A stretch of DNA of 64,000 bases from Prosthecobacter fusiformis (GTDB lineage Bacteria; Verrucomicrobiota; Verrucomicrobiia; Verrucomicrobiales; Verrucomicrobiaceae): assembly GCF_004364345.1 (NCBI RefSeq), contig NZ_SOCA01000003.1, positions 620,001-684,000 on the forward strand, in the 5' to 3' direction. Below, in pieces: positions 7,887 through 16,720 of the stretch (the stretch's first letter is position 1; the number at the start of each line of letters is the position of its first letter). A program made the position numbers and the translations under genes. Under the pieces are notes generated by a model. That model was not told the origin of the DNA, did not search any database, and saw only the letters and a program-made list of their open reading frames with translations.

Positions 7887-9164
7887 TCACGCCGCGTTCC
7901 GCTCAATCCGCTTCCGCAGAATCGGCGGCCGCTCGCCCTTCACCACCGCTTCATTGATGGCGACGGAACGCACATCCACGCGGCTAGGCACATCATACAT
8001 CACATCCAGCATGATGCGCTCGAAGATGCTACGCAGTCCGCGTGCACCGGTGCCGCGTTTCACGGCCTCGCGCGCCATGGCCAGCAGGCCTTCTTTGTTG
8101 ATGGTCAGGTCCACCCCGTCCATGTTCATCAGCTTGGCATACTGCTTCAGCAGAGCGTTCTTCGGCTCCGTCAGCACACGCACCAGTTCCTGCTCCGTCA
8201 GTGCTTCCAGCGAGCAAATCACCGGCAGGCGACCCACAAATTCCGGGATCAGGCCATAGCCTAGCAGGTCCTCAGGCTCCACCAGCAGCGGGCCTTTTTT
8301 CTCCTCTTCCTGCACTGGGGCAGGCATGTTGAAACCCATCGTCTGCTTGCCCTTGCGGCGTTTGATGATCTCCTCCAGCCCCACAAAGGCACCACCGCAG
8401 ATGAACAGGATGTTCTCCGTGTTCACCTGGATGTACTCCTGCTGCGGATGTTTGCGGCCACCCTGCGGTGGCACGTTGCAGACCGTGCCTTCGATGATCT
8501 TCAGCAGCGCCTGCTGCACTCCTTCACCAGACACATCCCGGGTGATGCTCACGTTGCCCGTAGTCCGGCCGATCTTGTCGATTTCATCAATGTAAATGAT
8601 GCCGATCTCCGCCTTCGCAATGTCATAGTCCGCCGCCTGGAGCAGACGCAAAATGATGTTTTCCACATCCTCCCCCACATACCCCGCCTCCGTCAGCGTG
8701 GTCGCATCGGCGATGCTGAAGGGCACATTGAGGATCTTCGCCAGCGTCTTGGCCAGCAGTGTCTTGCCACAGCCTGTGGGCCCCAGCAGCAGCACGTTGC
8801 TTTTTTCCAGCTCCACATCATTCGGGTCCGGCATCTTACGCGGGCTGCTGTCCTTTCGGGCTTCCTGCTGCTGGCTGTGCAGGATGCGCTTGTAGTGATT
8901 GTGCACCGCCACGCTGAGCACCTTCTTGGCATGAAACTGGCCGATGACGTGCTGGTCCAGAATTGCCGAAATATCCGCCGGGCGCGGCACCGTCAGCGCC
9001 GGAGTCGTTTCAGATTCCTGCGCGGCCTCCTTATCCAGGATGGCTTTGCATACGCCGATGCAGTTATCACAGATATAGACCCCGGGTCCGGCGATGAGCT
9101 TCCGTACCTCCGCATGGCTTTTGCCGCAGAAGGAGCACAAGGTTACTGTGGAAGCACGAGGCAT
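7887..9164 (-). CDS. clpX: ATP-dependent Clp protease ATP-binding subunit ClpX
   Basis: The 425-residue protein has the N-terminal C4 zinc domain (Cys10, Cys13, Cys32 and Cys35 in LCSFCGK ... YICDNC), the AAA+ Walker A GPTGCGKT, the ClpX segment [10 protein letters not shown], Walker [11 protein letters not shown], and a C-terminal sensor region with RGLRSIFE. ClpX unfolds tagged substrates and feeds them to ClpP. The start at 9164 (MPRAST) places the zinc domain at the usual distance; an open frame reaches 9200. It follows clpP on the same strand with a 133-bp gap, the conserved clpP-clpX order. A moderately low-complexity insertion ([11 protein letters not shown]) sits before the small domain, as in many ClpX proteins. 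Confidence 0.97.
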   Translation of the reverse strand: MPRASTVTLCSFCGKSHAEVRKLIAGPGVYICDNCIGVCKAILDKEAAQESETTPALTVPRPADISAILDQHVIGQFHAKKVLSVAVHNHYKRILHSQQQEARKDSSPRKMPDPNDVELEKSNVLLLGPTGCGKTLLAKTLAKILNVPFSIADATTLTEAGYVGEDVENIILRLLQAADYDIAKAEIGIIYIDEIDKIGRTTGNVSITRDVSGEGVQQALLKIIEGTVCNVPPQGGRKHPQQEYIQVNTENILFICGGAFVGLEEIIKRRKGKQTMGFNMPAPVQEEEKKGPLLVEPEDLLGYGLIPEFVGRLPVICSLEALTEQELVRVLTEPKNALLKQYAKLMNMDGVDLTINKEGLLAMAREAVKRGTGARGLRSIFERIMLDVMYDVPSRVDVRSVAINEAVVKGERPPILRKRIERNAA

Positions 9165-9297
9165 GGCTTTAGTGTCGCATGAAGAGGGGGGAGCAGTCAA
9201 GCGGCCAAGGCAGGGTCAAAGGAGTCAAAATTGAACTCCTCCTCGCCTGACTTGCTCTTGCATTTGGACAGCCGGACCGGCCTCCACGCTCATTCCT

Positions 9298-9960
9298 TTA
9301 TGCTGTTGTGATCGGGGGCAGCTCGCGATTGCTCTGCAGCACCTTGTCCACCAGGCCGTAAGCAGCCGCTTCTTCGGCGCTCATATAATTGTCACGGTCA
9401 GCATCACGCTCGATCACTTCAGGCGTTTTGCCACAGTGGTGAGCCAGGATGCGGTTAAGCCGGCGCTTCAGTTTGTACATGAAGTCCACCGTACGTTCCA
9501 CATCGCTCGCCGTGCCCCGGGCACCGCCGGACACCTGGTGGATCATGATGTCGCTGTTCGGCAGGGCAAAGCGCTTGCCCTTCGTGCCAGAGGCCAGCAG
9601 CACCGCACCCATGCTGGCGCAGATGCCGATGCAGTAGGTATTCACATCGCAGGTCACGAACTGCATCGTGTCATAGATGGCCAGTCCGGCTGTCACAGAG
9701 CCGCCAGGGCTGTTGATGTAAAAATGAATGTCCTTTTTAGGGTCACTCATCTGCAGGAAAAGGAACTGGGCGATGATGACATTGGCCACCTGGTCGTTCA
9801 CCTCGCTGCCGAGGAAGATGATGCGGTCCTTCAGCAGGCGGGAGAAAATGTCGTATTGCCGCTCATTTCGACCCTCTGTTTCAATGACGGTCGGATAGAT
9901 GTAGTTGCTGGGAGACGGCGGGGCGATGGAGCCGGGAAAGTCGGTTGGGGAGTGGGACAT
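9298..9960 (-). CDS. clpP: ATP-dependent Clp protease proteolytic subunit ClpP
   Basis: From the ATG at 9958-9960 the protein has 220 residues. The catalytic triad is visible: Ser116 in CASMGA, His141 in IMIHQ, and an Asp in the ERDADRD segment near 186-190. [11 protein letters not shown] and the handle-region helices are also typical. The N-terminus is about 20 residues longer than E. coli mature ClpP and may be processed. An open frame extends to 10161, but that region is not ClpP-like. It lies upstream of clpX on the same strand and diverges from rpsB across 297 bp. Confidence 0.96.
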   Translation of the reverse strand: MSHSPTDFPGSIAPPSPSNYIYPTVIETEGRNERQYDIFSRLLKDRIIFLGSEVNDQVANVIIAQFLFLQMSDPKKDIHFYINSPGGSVTAGLAIYDTMQFVTCDVNTYCIGICASMGAVLLASGTKGKRFALPNSDIMIHQVSGGARGTASDVERTVDFMYKLKRRLNRILAHHCGKTPEVIERDADRDNYMSAEEAAAYGLVDKVLQSNRELPPITTA

Positions 9961-10257
9961 AAGGTATGTATCTGTAATCAAGGGGTGGCGACCCGGCTTG
10001 TCAAACAAGGCCATCACTTCCGGCCAAACATTACGCTCCTTTTGGTCGCCGGGATGTAAGTGTGAATTCCGTGGCACGAAAAAGCACTTGCCGAATGGCC
10101 GTCTGCCCCTACTTTTGCCGCCCTTTTGCCGGGCACCGTTGTCAGGCAAAGGGAAAGACAACCTTAAACCGCCTCCCCTTTCGGATCTGTGCCTCCTGGC
10201 ATTGAGCGTCCGCTCCCTGAGCGAAACGTGCGAAAGACCGGCACCTTACACTACCTC
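9961..10257. promoter_or_regulatory. Divergent clpP/rpsB intergenic region
   Basis: This 297-bp stretch must hold promoters for clpP (minus) and rpsB-tsf (plus). On the minus strand TTGACA occurs at 10004-9999, with a weak TTGATT (9981-9976) 17 bases later, about 15 bases before the clpP ATG; this is only a tentative promoter. I found no convincing S2-binding leader structure or plus-strand -10 box by eye. No Shine-Dalgarno precedes rpsB. Confidence 0.3.
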
Positions 10258-10947
10258 ATGTCCCAAGCACTCGCAGAACTCGTCGAAGCCGGAGTCCATT
10301 TCGGTCACCAAACCAAGCGTTGGAACCCGAAGATGAAGCCTTTCATCCTGGATTCCCGCAATCAGATCCACATCCTCAACATCGAGGAGACCCTCAAGCA
10401 GATCGACACGGCTGCTGAATTCCTTTCCGAACTCGCCCGCAAAAACAAGCGCATCCTCTTCGTCGGCTGCAAACGTCAGGCCCAGGAAGCCATCCGCGAA
10501 GCTGCTGAAGCCTGCGGCCAGTTCTACGTCAACCATCGCTGGCTCGGCGGTACTCTCACGAACCTCGAAACCATCCGCAAGAGCGTCGCCCGCCTCGCTT
10601 ATCTGGAAGAGATCGAGAAGAAGCCTGAGTTCAAGCTCATGTCCAAAAAGGAGCTCGCCAGCCTTAACCGCGAGCGTATCAAGCTGGAGCGCAACCTTCG
10701 TGGCGTTCGCGGCATGGACAAGTATCCTGATGCCGTCGTCATCGTGGACTCCGCTCGTGAGCACATCGCCGTTCATGAAGCCCGCCGCCTCGGCATCCCG
10801 ATCGTCGCCCTCGTGGACACCAATGCCGACCCGGACAAAGTGGACTACCCCATCGCCGCCAACGACGATGCCATCCGCTCCATCCGCATCATCCTGCAGA
10901 AGCTGATCGACCCCGTCATCACCGCCACTGCTGAGCTCAAGAAGTAA
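10258..10947 (+). CDS. rpsB: 30S ribosomal protein S2
   Basis: The 229-residue protein has the S2 hallmarks: [19 protein letters not shown] near the N-terminus, [33 protein letters not shown] and [19 protein letters not shown]. It binds 16S rRNA between the head and body of the small subunit. The ATG at 10258 (MSQALAEL) fits S2 proteins; an upstream in-frame extension to 10189 is not conserved in type. tsf follows 39 bp downstream, the near-universal rpsB-tsf operon. Confidence 0.97.
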   Translation: MSQALAELVEAGVHFGHQTKRWNPKMKPFILDSRNQIHILNIEETLKQIDTAAEFLSELARKNKRILFVGCKRQAQEAIREAAEACGQFYVNHRWLGGTLTNLETIRKSVARLAYLEEIEKKPEFKLMSKKELASLNRERIKLERNLRGVRGMDKYPDAVVIVDSAREHIAVHEARRLGIPIVALVDTNADPDKVDYPIAANDDAIRSIRIILQKLIDPVITATAELKK

Positions 10948-10986
10948 GAGCCCCAAACTCCCAACCCCACTCCCCTTTAAAGACAC

Positions 10987-11589
10987 ATGGCTGAAATCTC
11001 CGCTAAAGTTGTCATGGCCCTTCGTGAAAAAACGAATGCCGCCATGATGGAATGCAAAGCTGCCCTCAAGGAAGCCGATGGCGACCTGGAAAAGGCAGAA
11101 GTCATCCTTCGCAAGAAGGGCACCATCAAGGCCGAGAAAAAGGCCGACCGCCAGACCAAGGAAGGCATCATCGCCTCTTACATCCACATGGCAGGCCGCA
11201 TCGGCGTGCTCATTGAGGTGAACTGCGAAACTGACTTCGTGGCCCGCAACGAAATCTTCCAGGCCTTCGTGAAGGACATCTCCCTCCACATCGCCGCTGC
11301 GAACCCTAAGTTCCTGGCTCGTGAAGAAATCTCCGAGGCCCTCATCGCCAAGGAACGCGAAATCGCTGCCGACCAGGTCAAGGGCAAGCCCGAAGCCATC
11401 GCTGAAAAGATCATTCAGGGTAAGATCGACAAAATCTTCTCTGAGCAGTGCCTCCTGGAGCAGGCCTTCATCAAGAACCCCGACCAGACCATCGGCGACT
11501 TCGTGAAGAGCAAGATCTCCGAGCTGGGTGAAAACCTCGTCGTTCGTCGCTTCGTGCGCTTCGCCGTGGGTGAAGACCTCTCCGCGTAA
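10987..11589 (+). CDS. tsf: Translation elongation factor Ts
   Basis: The 200-residue protein is a short EF-Ts. It has the N-terminal UBA-like domain (ALREKTNAAMMECKAAL), the TDFVARNE motif (CETDFVARNEIF near residue 80) that contacts EF-Tu, and one dimerisation/core domain ending LVVRRFVRFAVGE. It exchanges GDP on EF-Tu. At about 200 residues it belongs to the short single-core class seen in several phyla and lacks the second core subdomain of the ~280-residue E. coli protein. It is the second gene of the rpsB-tsf operon and is followed 40 bp later by a strong intrinsic terminator. Confidence 0.96.
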   Translation: MAEISAKVVMALREKTNAAMMECKAALKEADGDLEKAEVILRKKGTIKAEKKADRQTKEGIIASYIHMAGRIGVLIEVNCETDFVARNEIFQAFVKDISLHIAAANPKFLAREEISEALIAKEREIAADQVKGKPEAIAEKIIQGKIDKIFSEQCLLEQAFIKNPDQTIGDFVKSKISELGENLVVRRFVRFAVGEDLSA

Positions 11590-11628
11590 AACCGGCCAGT
11601 CGCTTTTAAAGCTTCAAAACCTCTCAGA

Positions 11629-11656
11629 GGGCGGGATGCGAATCCCGCCCTTTTTT
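11629..11656 (+). terminator. Rho-independent terminator of rpsB-tsf
   Basis: A perfect 9-bp GC-rich stem (GGGCGGGAT at 11629-11637, complement at 11642-11650) with a 4-base loop is followed by six T residues at 11651-11656. Confidence 0.93.
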
Positions 11657-11790
11657 ATGCGAATCACCGGCTAAAGTATTCCTGCATTTGTAAAGGACAG
11701 CCGCGGCCGCATTTACAAGTCTTCAAAGCCGCGCATTGTACACGCAAAACCATAGCAGCAACGAATGGCAATAGCTCCGCAGGTGGCCCG

Positions 11791-11820
11791 TTGACACTTT
11801 TTTCGCTGACCGGCCAGAAT
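11791..11820 (+). promoter_or_regulatory. Possible promoter of the CHASE3 kinase operon
   Basis: A perfect TTGACA at 11791-11796 lies 18 bases before CAGAAT (11815-11820), about 30 bases ahead of the chosen kinase ATG at 11851. The -10 match is modest. The rest of the 11657-11850 gap shows no other feature. Confidence 0.25.
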
Positions 11821-11850
11821 CCGGCTCCTCTGACCTCCCGACACTATTCT

Positions 11851-14800
11851 ATGACTTCGAAGCTCGTCTCCTCCGGAAACAACCGGCACGCCTCGGCCGG
11901 CATCTCATTATTCATTGGCCTGGCTTTGGTTTTAGTCTTTTTCGGCACCAGCGCGACGATCGCGTTCTTCAATATCAGCACCCTGCAAAAGGTAACCAAC
12001 GATGTCTCCCACACTCATGAGGTGACCATAGCCCTCGAAGATCTCGTTTCGTTTGTGAAAGACGCCGAGACAGGGCAGAGAGGCTACGTCATCACCGGTG
12101 AAGAAAGGTATCTTGAACCTTATACATTCGCCCTTGCCCATATTGAGGAACGGGTGGAGGACGTCAGAAAACTGACCGCTGATAACCCGGACCATCAGGC
12201 CCAGCTTCCGGAGATCCAGGCCCAGATTGACCTCAAGCTGAAGGAGCTGGCCGAATCCATCACCGTGCGGCGTGCAGAGGGTTTTGAAGCTGCGCGTGCT
12301 ATCGTGGTGTCGGATCGTGGCAAGGCCTCAATGGACAGGCTGCGGGATCGCATTGTGACCATGCAGCAGGACGAGCGCAAGCTGCGGAAACAACGCCTCG
12401 AAGAGAGGGATATCGCCTTTCGGGCGGCGGTGCAAAGCGGGCTGGTGTCAGCTCTCGTGGGGGGGCTCCTCGCCGTGGTCGTCAGTGTCCTGCTGCGCCG
12501 GACGGATCAGGCACGGTGGAGGCAGGAGTGGCTGCAGACCGGGCAGGCAGGTCTGAGCGCCAAGCTCATTGGCGAACAGCGTCTGGATGTGCTTGGGGAC
12601 AATGCTTTGCAATTTCTGTGCGAATATCTCGGGGCCCAGGCTGGGGCCATTTTCATTGAAGATGGCAGTAAGTTTCGCCGCTGCGCGACCTATGCGGTGC
12701 CTTCATCGGCCAGCTTGCCGGAGAGCTTTGCACCGGGTGACGGCCTGCTTGGCCAAGCCGTCAAGGATGCACGTCCTTTCCTCGTTCGGGACGTTCCAAT
12801 GGGGTATCTTAAAATTGGTTCGGCACTTGGGAAAAATCCACCGCGCCACATGCTCATTGCTCCTGCTCTCATCGATGGCGGAGTCAATGCGGTTGTGGAA
12901 CTGGGCTTCTTCGAGCCCGTGCCCGAGGCTTCCATTGAACTGCTGATTCGCACCGCAGAATCCATTGGCGTGGCGGTCAATTCCGCCAAGTCCAGAGCCC
13001 GCATTTTGGAGTTGCTGGAAGAAACCCAGCGCCAGTCTGAGGAGGTGCAGGCGCAGAGCGAGGAACTGCGCGTCTCCAACGAGGAATTGGAGGAGCAGAG
13101 CCAGGCCCTTCAGAAAACGCAGTCACAACTGGAAAACCAACAGGCCGAACTGGAGCAGACCAACCTGCATCTCGAAGCGCAGGCGCGGCTGCTCGAAGCG
13201 CAAAAAGACGATCTCGTGGTGGCCAAGCTGGACCTGGAAAGCCAGGCGCGCGTGGTTGAACAGGCCAGCCAGTACAAGTCAGCCTTCCTTGCCAACATGT
13301 CCCACGAGCTGCGCACGCCGCTCAATTCTTCGCTCATCCTCTCCCAGCTTCTGGCAGAAAATCGCCACGGCAATCTCACGGAAGAACAGATCAAATACGC
13401 GCGCACCATCCAGAGCTCCGGCAATGACCTGCTCGCCCTGATCAATGATGTTCTCGACCTTTCGAAGATCGAAGCAGGCCGCATGGACCTGACGCCGCAG
13501 CGCATCAACATCACTCAGTTGCTGGAAACCTTGCGCAGCCAGTTTGAACCGGTCGCGTCCAATCGAGGTCTGGCCCTTCAGCTGACCATCGCACCTAAAG
13601 CTCCGCAAAGCATAGAAACGGATCCGCATCGCCTGGAGCAGGTGCTTCGCAATCTTTTGTCCAATGCGCTGAAGTTTACTGAGAAGGGCGAAGTGGCGAT
13701 GGAAGTTGCCGCCGCCGCCCAGGGTCGTGTATCGTTTGCTGTCCGGGATACCGGCATCGGTATTGAGGCCGAGCAGCAGCGCCTCATTTTTGAACCGTTT
13801 TGCCAGGCGGACGGAACGACCAGCCGCAAATATGGCGGCACCGGTCTTGGCCTGTCCATCTCACGGGAGCTGGCACGGCTGCTTGGGGGCGAAATAGTGC
13901 TCACGAGCCAGATCGGTCGTGGCAGCGTATTCACCGTCATTCTGCCCCAGACCCTCAAAGCCGCTGCTCCTGAGGCTGAACCCGCGCCTGTCACCTACGA
14001 GCCAGCGTCCACACCTTCCCCTGCTTCTCTTCGGCCGTCTGCGCCATCCGCCCCCTCCAAGCCAGTCACGTTGCAGCAAATCGTGGCCGATGATCGGGAA
14101 AAGCTCAGCAGTTCCAAGCAAATGATTCTGGTGATCGAGGATGATGCTAGCTTTGCGGAGATCCTCACCCACCTAGCCCATGAGCAGAATTTCCAGTGTC
14201 TCGTGACGTCCAGTGCCCACGAGGCACTGGAACTGGCCCGGGAGCACCTGCCTAGCGCCGTGGTGCTGGATGTCGGGCTTCCCGATGGCTCGGGTCTTTT
14301 TGTGCTCGACCGGCTCAAGCACGATGCGCGCACGCGACACATCCCGGTGCATGTTGTGTCAGGCAGCGACTATGCGGAGAAGGCGCTTGCGATGGGAGCG
14401 GCCGGCTACATGCTCAAGCCGGTCCCGCGTGAGAAACTCGCCGATGCCTTTCAGGCGCTGGAAAAACGGCTTACACATCGGCTGCGGCGGGTGTTGGTGG
14501 TAGAGGATGATCCCATCCAGCTCGGCGCGCTTTGCTCCCTTCTTTCTTCCCGCGAGGTCGAGGCCATTGGCGCGCAGGATGCCGCAGGCTGCTTGGAGCA
14601 ACTTCAGGGGGATACCTTTGACTGCATGGTGCTGGATCTTAGCCTGCCAGATGCCAGCGGTTTTGCGCTCTTGGAAAAAATCAGTGCTGACGAGTCTTAT
14701 CCTTTCCCGCCTGTGATCATCTACACCGGCCGAGAACTGAGCGCCGATGAAGAACAGCGCCTGCGTCGTTACTCCAAATCCATCATTGTCAAAGGGGCCA

Positions 14801-15300
14801 AATCGCCGGAACGGCTGCTTGATGAAGTTGCTCTTTTCCTTCACCAAGTCGTTTCCGAACTGCCTGCCGAGCAGCAGCGGATGATCGAAAAAGCGCGAAG
14901 CCGCGAAGCCGCGTTGGAAGGTCGGCGTGTGCTTCTGGCCGAAGACGATGTACGCAATATCTTCGCCCTCACCAGCCTGCTGGAGCCGTTGGGCCTGATT
15001 CTTGAGATCGCCCGGAATGGCCGCGAGGCGCTGGAAGCACTAGAGCGCACACGCGATTCGCAGACGCCAATCGATCTCGTATTGATGGATATTATGATGC
15101 CTGAAATGGACGGCCTGACCGCGATGCGCGCCATCCGGGAGAAACCGGAGTGGAAGAAGCTGCCAATCATTGCACTAACGGCCAAAGCCATGCCGGCTGA
15201 TCAGCAACAATGCCTGGCTGCAGGTGCCAACGATTACCTGGCCAAACCTCTCAATGTGGAAAAACTGCTCTCCCTCGTGCGGGTGTGGATGCCAAGATGA
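11851..15300 (+). CDS. Hybrid histidine kinase: CHASE3-GAF-coiled coil-HisKA-HATPase-REC-REC-REC
   Basis: The 1149-residue protein has a first membrane helix at ~13-38 and a CHASE3 sensor with the diagnostic DAETGQRGYVITGEERYL (~70-88). A second membrane helix lies at ~197-221, a GAF domain at ~240-385 and a long coiled coil at ~390-480 rich in QSEE, EELEEQ and QAELEQ repeats. HisKA follows with phosphoacceptor His485 in MSHELRTPL, then HATPase with the GTGLGLSI G-box. Three receiver domains have Asp807, Asp929 and Asp1080 as candidate phospho-sites. The ATG at 11851 is chosen; a TTG at 11791 could add 20 residues. It is the first of four genes joined by ATGA overlaps with CheR, CheB and a second hybrid kinase. 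With no MCP in the operon, the Glu/Gln-rich coil is a plausible methylation target (inference). Confidence 0.92.
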   Translation: MTSKLVSSGNNRHASAGISLFIGLALVLVFFGTSATIAFFNISTLQKVTNDVSHTHEVTIALEDLVSFVKDAETGQRGYVITGEERYLEPYTFALAHIEERVEDVRKLTADNPDHQAQLPEIQAQIDLKLKELAESITVRRAEGFEAARAIVVSDRGKASMDRLRDRIVTMQQDERKLRKQRLEERDIAFRAAVQSGLVSALVGGLLAVVVSVLLRRTDQARWRQEWLQTGQAGLSAKLIGEQRLDVLGDNALQFLCEYLGAQAGAIFIEDGSKFRRCATYAVPSSASLPESFAPGDGLLGQAVKDARPFLVRDVPMGYLKIGSALGKNPPRHMLIAPALIDGGVNAVVELGFFEPVPEASIELLIRTAESIGVAVNSAKSRARILELLEETQRQSEEVQAQSEELRVSNEELEEQSQALQKTQSQLENQQAELEQTNLHLEAQARLLEAQKDDLVVAKLDLESQARVVEQASQYKSAFLANMSHELRTPLNSSLILSQLLAENRHGNLTEEQIKYARTIQSSGNDLLALINDVLDLSKIEAGRMDLTPQRINITQLLETLRSQFEPVASNRGLALQLTIAPKAPQSIETDPHRLEQVLRNLLSNALKFTEKGEVAMEVAAAAQGRVSFAVRDTGIGIEAEQQRLIFEPFCQADGTTSRKYGGTGLGLSISRELARLLGGEIVLTSQIGRGSVFTVILPQTLKAAAPEAEPAPVTYEPASTPSPASLRPSAPSAPSKPVTLQQIVADDREKLSSSKQMILVIEDDASFAEILTHLAHEQNFQCLVTSSAHEALELAREHLPSAVVLDVGLPDGSGLFVLDRLKHDARTRHIPVHVVSGSDYAEKALAMGAAGYMLKPVPREKLADAFQALEKRLTHRLRRVLVVEDDPIQLGALCSLLSSREVEAIGAQDAAGCLEQLQGDTFDCMVLDLSLPDASGFALLEKISADESYPFPPVIIYTGRELSADEEQRLRRYSKSIIVKGAKSPERLLDEVALFLHQVVSELPAEQQRMIEKARSREAALEGRRVLLAEDDVRNIFALTSLLEPLGLILEIARNGREALEALERTRDSQTPIDLVLMDIMMPEMDGLTAMRAIREKPEWKKLPIIALTAKAMPADQQQCLAAGANDYLAKPLNVEKLLSLVRVWMPR

Positions 15301-16127
15301 AAACGGATACCGCCGAGACCGAAAGCATCGAATTGAGCCTGCTTGTGGAAGCCATCTTCCAAAAGTATCATTACGACTTTCGTGACTATTCGGAGGCGTC
15401 TCTCAAGCGCCGTCTCGTGCATGCGCGCGAACGCTTTGCTTGTAAAACTTTCTCGGCTCTCCAGGAGCGCGTTCTGCACGACAGTGAAGTGCTGCCGGAA
15501 ATGCTCAATTATCTCACTGTCCAGGTCAGCGAAATGTTCCGTGACCCGGACTATTTTAAGGCCCTCCGGGAGCAGGTGGTGCCGCATCTCCGCACGTATC
15601 CATCGCTGAAGGTCTGGATCGCGGGCTGCAGTTCAGGCGAGGAGCTTTATTCGATGGTCATTCTTTTTCGAGAAGAAGGACTCGAGGAACGGACCATTTT
15701 TTATGCAACTGATATCAACACAGATGCGCTGAAAAAAGCTGAGGCAGGAGTGTATGATCTGGAGCGGATTCCGCTCTTCACTTCCAATCATCAGCGTGGA
15801 GGGGGGAAGTCATCGCTTTCTGATTATTACACCACCGCCTACGGTGCCGCTGTCTTTGATAAATCGCTGCGCAAACGCACCGTCTTTTCGGATCACAGCC
15901 TGGTGTCCGATGCTGTCTTTGCCGAGGCGCAGCTCGTCTCCTGCCGTAACGTACTAATCTATTTCAACCGAGAGCTGCAGGATCGTGCGGTGGGGCTTTT
16001 TAAGGACTCGCTCGTGCGCAAAGGTTTCCTCGGCTTGGGCTCCAAAGAAAGTCTGCACTTCTCGGCTCACGCGGAGGATTTTCAGGAATTTGCCCGCAAC
16101 GAACGCATTTATCAAAAACGCGGATGA
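15297..16127 (+). CDS. cheR: CheR-type S-adenosylmethionine-dependent methyltransferase
   Basis: The 276-residue protein shows the CheR order: N-terminal helical domain (residues ~10-75, with FRDYSEASLKRRL), then the methyltransferase fold with SAM motif VWIAGCSSGEELYSM (~105-119), ATDINTDALKKA and SCRNVLIYFNRELQ. CheR enzymes methylate glutamates in receptor coiled coils. The ATG overlaps the preceding kinase stop (ATGA at 15297-15300), and the gene's own stop overlaps the following cheB in the same way, so translation is probably coupled. No TPR or tether-binding extension is present, unlike the second CheR in this window (58715-60175). The likely target is the neighbouring kinase, as no MCP gene is nearby. 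Confidence 0.92.
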   Translation: MKTDTAETESIELSLLVEAIFQKYHYDFRDYSEASLKRRLVHARERFACKTFSALQERVLHDSEVLPEMLNYLTVQVSEMFRDPDYFKALREQVVPHLRTYPSLKVWIAGCSSGEELYSMVILFREEGLEERTIFYATDINTDALKKAEAGVYDLERIPLFTSNHQRGGGKSSLSDYYTTAYGAAVFDKSLRKRTVFSDHSLVSDAVFAEAQLVSCRNVLIYFNRELQDRAVGLFKDSLVRKGFLGLGSKESLHFSAHAEDFQEFARNERIYQKRG

Positions 16128-16720
16128 ACCACGAACTTGCCAGCGGAAAGATCAAGGCGCTCGTCATAGGCGGCTCGGCAGGTGCGGTGGGCGCGCTGCT
16201 GGCAATCTTGCCTCCATTGCCGCGCGATTATCCGCTGGCGGTGATGGTCGTCGTTCATCTCCCGCCCGACCCCAACAGCATCCTCGCCACGTTACTGCAT
16301 GGTCGTTGTCAGATCCCGGTTAAAGAAGCTGAAGACAAGGAGCCCATCTGTGCTGGAACAGTCTATCTGGCACCTCCGAACTATCATCTGCAGGTCGAAC
16401 CTGATTTTCATCTTTCGCTCTCGCAGGATGAGCCGGTGCATTTTTCCCGGCCTTCGATTGATGTCCTTTTTGAAACAGCCGCCGATGCCTATGGCGATTC
16501 ACTTGCAGGTGTCGTGCTTACGGGGGCCAGTCGTGATGGCGCCCGGGGTTTGCGTGCGATTGGCGAAGCTGGTGGAGTGGTCATTGTACAGACGCCCGCA
16601 AGTGCTGAAGCTGCCACGATGCCGCAAGCGGCGCTTGACGCCTGCCCTGCGGCACGGACCCTTGATCTCCCCGAGCTCGCCGCTGCCTTGCAAACCGATC
16701 TCGTCTCCGCCCCGACATGA
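16124..16720 (+). CDS. cheB: CheB-type methylesterase, catalytic domain only
   Basis: The 198-residue protein is a stand-alone CheB catalytic domain without the usual N-terminal receiver. The triad is intact: Ser18 in GGSAG, His45 in VVVHLPP and Asp138 in GASRDGA. Other CheB features are GTVYLAPPNYHL and RPSIDVLFETAA. The enzyme would remove methyl groups from, or deamidate, glutamyl side chains set by the adjacent CheR. Lack of a receiver means it is not directly gated by its own phosphorylation; control by the flanking multi-receiver kinases would have to be in trans (inference). ATGA overlaps join it to cheR upstream and to the hybrid kinase downstream. Confidence 0.92.
   Translation: MNHELASGKIKALVIGGSAGAVGALLAILPPLPRDYPLAVMVVVHLPPDPNSILATLLHGRCQIPVKEAEDKEPICAGTVYLAPPNYHLQVEPDFHLSLSQDEPVHFSRPSIDVLFETAADAYGDSLAGVVLTGASRDGARGLRAIGEAGGVVIVQTPASAEAATMPQAALDACPAARTLDLPELAAALQTDLVSAPT

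Noticed and set aside
9220-9240. Imperfect hairpin AGGAGT...ACTCCT between clpP and clpX
   Set aside because: Short stem with a bulge and no T-run, within an expected clpP-clpX operon.
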